From positions 1 through 7,997 of the forward strand of contig JAITQP010000084.1 of the NCBI GenBank assembly GCA_031288885.1: a stretch of 7,997 nt of DNA, in the 5' to 3' direction. A program made the translations under genes and the position numbers. This DNA comes from Prevotellaceae bacterium. Lineage in GTDB: Bacteria > Bacteroidota > Bacteroidia > Bacteroidales > UBA932. Shown one piece after another: positions 7,249-7,997 of the stretch. The notes beneath the pieces were generated by a model, which was given only the letters and a program-made list of their open reading frames with translations, was not told where the DNA came from and made no database searches. How positions within the stretch are numbered: position 1 is the first letter of the stretch; every line of letters starts with the position of its first letter.

Positions 7249-7298
7249 AACCAAGGGCAGCTTTGGTTGCAACGGGAAAAAAAAATTTCAGGGCAACC
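7249..7298. other. Spacer with overlapping small inverted repeats and an A/T run
   Basis: The 114-base gap between the 61-residue gene and the DUF2807 gene (7195-7308) holds AACCAA (7249-7254) paired with TTGGTT (7263-7268), and GGTTGC (7265-7270) paired with GCAACC (7293-7298). The two stems overlap at 7265-7268, so they exclude each other. A run of nine A on the plus strand (7277-7285) reads as nine T in the transcript and lies in the loop of the second stem. Each stem is only 6 bp, so a terminator or attenuator is possible but weakly supported. No TAnnTTTG box was found here. Confidence 0.3.
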
Positions 7299-7308
7299 GC
7301 ATCCAAGC

Positions 7309-7494
7309 TTAGCTTTCCGCCAGTAGCTTTGCAATCAACGCCGATGCTATTCGAGAAGCGTTTATCCTCCTGTTGAGCGTTGTCCACTGTGAAGTGCCTT
7401 GCTCGAAGTTTTTCTGCGCCTTTTCGCATTTGTGCATTAATGATGAAAAGGTTTGAAGCGCTTCCTCCAGCTCCGGTTTTGTAAAAGTATCCAT
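7309..7494 (-). CDS. Small helical protein of unknown function, G-T-S-Q-W motif
   Basis: The 61-residue product reads as two amphipathic helices joined by a turn: LEEALQTFSSLMHKCEKAQK, then EQGTSQW (31-37), then a basic helix with NRRI (41-44) that ends in a hydrophobic stretch (about 49-58). There is no signal peptide and no membrane segment. From memory, similar small proteins with a K-C-E-K helix and a G-[TS]-S-Q turn occur in many Bacteroidota and Firmicutes, without a known function. I prefer this frame over the overlapping 7241-7429 frame on the same strand because of that pattern. The neighbour upstream at 7559-7861 shares the same motif at the same distance, which supports both being real. 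The 64-base gap between them shows no clear promoter. A helical hairpin that binds a partner is a guess only. Confidence 0.7.
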   Translation of the reverse strand: MDTFTKPELEEALQTFSSLMHKCEKAQKNFEQGTSQWTTLNRRINASRIASALIAKLLAES

Positions 7495-7558
7495 TTTTAT
7501 GAACGCTAATCTTTAATTGTCGCAGCCGAACTCTACTCTAACTCATGCCATAGGAAGA

Positions 7559-7861
7559 TTATCGATGGAATTTCAGACTTGTCGTTGGTGTAACACCATT
7601 CGTCAACTCTTCTTGCGACGTGTGATCCAATACTTCTTGTAAAGCTTTGCTGGGAGTTGCTTTTTTTATCAACCCCTGCGTTTTCAATTTCTCTAACTCC
7701 GCTTCCAATTCTTTCAATTTTTTTTGCAAATCGTCGATTTTCTCGCCAAGTTCTATCCATTGTGGAGATCCTTGAACGCAACCCGTCCGTTCTTTTTTAA
7801 TACTATTAATCTCCAACCTGAGATTATTAATAGCCTCTTTTATTGTTGCAATAGTATTCAT
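7559..7861 (-). CDS. Small coiled-coil protein of unknown function, G-S-P-Q-W motif
   Basis: The 100-residue product begins 13 bases after the stop of the E2 gene, so it is likely on the E2 transcript. Residues 1-60 form a helical hairpin: helix one, a turn QGSPQW (30-35), then a strongly charged coiled coil of Lys, Glu and Leu with heptad character (about 37-60). The last 35 residues are polar and look disordered. It aligns without gaps to the 61-residue neighbour: A10 with A12, Q30-G31 with Q32-G33, Q34-W35 with Q36-W37, L38 with L40, and I42 with I44. This points to divergent paralogues. Its base composition is strongly AT-rich (18 G+C in the 60 bases 7681-7740), unlike the dehydrogenase genes. 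There is no signal peptide. It could be an adaptor or an unrelated insertion; no function is assigned. Confidence 0.7.
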   Translation of the reverse strand: MNTIATIKEAINNLRLEINSIKKERTGCVQGSPQWIELGEKIDDLQKKLKELEAELEKLKTQGLIKKATPSKALQEVLDHTSQEELTNGVTPTTSLKFHR

Positions 7862-7874
7862 TTTGTATTAAAAT

Positions 7875-7997
7875 TTATAGCTCAAAATCCAAATCTTCAA
7901 TCTCCTCCGCCACCTGCTTTACAAATCGCGTTGCCTCGCCGCCGTCCAGCGCGCGGTGGTCGTAGGTGAGGCTAAGCCCAAGGTGGGGAACAAATCC
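7875..7997 (-). CDS. Dihydrolipoyl acyltransferase (E2), C-terminal end (5' part outside the window)
   Basis: Forty codons plus a TAA stop (7877-7875) enter from the right edge; the lipoyl and E3/E1-binding domains lie outside. The segment has LSLTYDHRALDGGEATRF, which contains the H-x-x-x-D-G catalytic motif of the acyltransferase (catalytic His and Asp of the chloramphenicol acetyltransferase-like fold), followed by the usual C-terminal helix and the acidic tail EEIEDLDFEL. E2 forms the core of the complex and transfers the acyl group from lipoamide to CoA. Because lpdA and the fused E1 lie downstream on the same strand, this is taken as the E2 of the same complex. Which acyl group it handles cannot be judged from this fragment. 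Confidence 0.93.
   Translation of the reverse strand, partial: GFVPHLGLSLTYDHRALDGGEATRFVKQVAEEIEDLDFEL

Noticed and set aside
7241..7429. A 62-codon frame on the minus strand overlapping the 61-residue gene
   Set aside because: It starts inside that gene in another frame, and its translation shows no conserved pattern, whereas the chosen frame shares a motif with its neighbour.
7533..7781. An 82-codon frame on the minus strand within the coiled-coil gene
   Set aside because: It overlaps the better-supported 100-residue gene almost entirely, and its product has no recognisable pattern.

Overview
The window looks like the chromosome of a member of the Bacteroidota, probably Bacteroidales-like and of fairly high G+C. 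The pointers are a fused alpha/beta E1 of a 2-oxoacid dehydrogenase, a DUF2807 (GIN-type) repeat protein, a TAnnTTTG promoter box of the Bacteroidota type, and start codons without clear Shine-Dalgarno sequences. The species cannot be named from the sequence. Every gene I accept lies on the minus strand, so transcription runs from the right end of the window to the left end.

Layout in transcription order: the last 40 codons of a dihydrolipoyl acyltransferase (E2) enter at the right edge (7997-7875). Only 13 bases later comes a 100-residue coiled-coil protein (7861-7559), then a 61-residue protein (7494-7309). The two small proteins align without gaps around a shared G-[ST]-x-Q-W motif, so they look like a divergent tandem pair of unknown function. 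A 114-base AT-rich spacer with small inverted repeats follows. Next is an exported DUF2807 protein made of about nine coils with SGGAD at each turn (7194-6352), then dihydrolipoyl dehydrogenase (E3, 6324-4957). A promoter at the end of E3 precedes a five-TM membrane phosphotransferase of the LtaS/MdoB sulfatase-fold family (4917-2860). The fused E1 (2807-333) comes next. After a four-unit heptamer repeat, the start of a PHP-domain protein (294-1) leaves the window at the left edge.

E2, E3 and E1 together supply every catalytic component of one 2-oxoacid dehydrogenase complex, which converts a 2-oxoacid, CoA and NAD+ to acyl-CoA, CO2 and NADH. Here they are not contiguous. Four genes with no evident link to that reaction sit between E2, E3 and E1, all in the same orientation. 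The small-gene segment is clearly AT-rich, while the E1 and E3 genes are G+C-rich, which suggests that parts of the interval were acquired or evolve separately. The substrate of the complex (pyruvate or a branched-chain oxoacid) cannot be settled here.

No tRNA, rRNA, CRISPR array, insertion sequence or convincing strong terminator was seen. The most distinctive items are the paired small proteins, the internally repeated DUF2807 protein whose last two repeats are still similar as DNA, and the unusual build of the E1 fusion.
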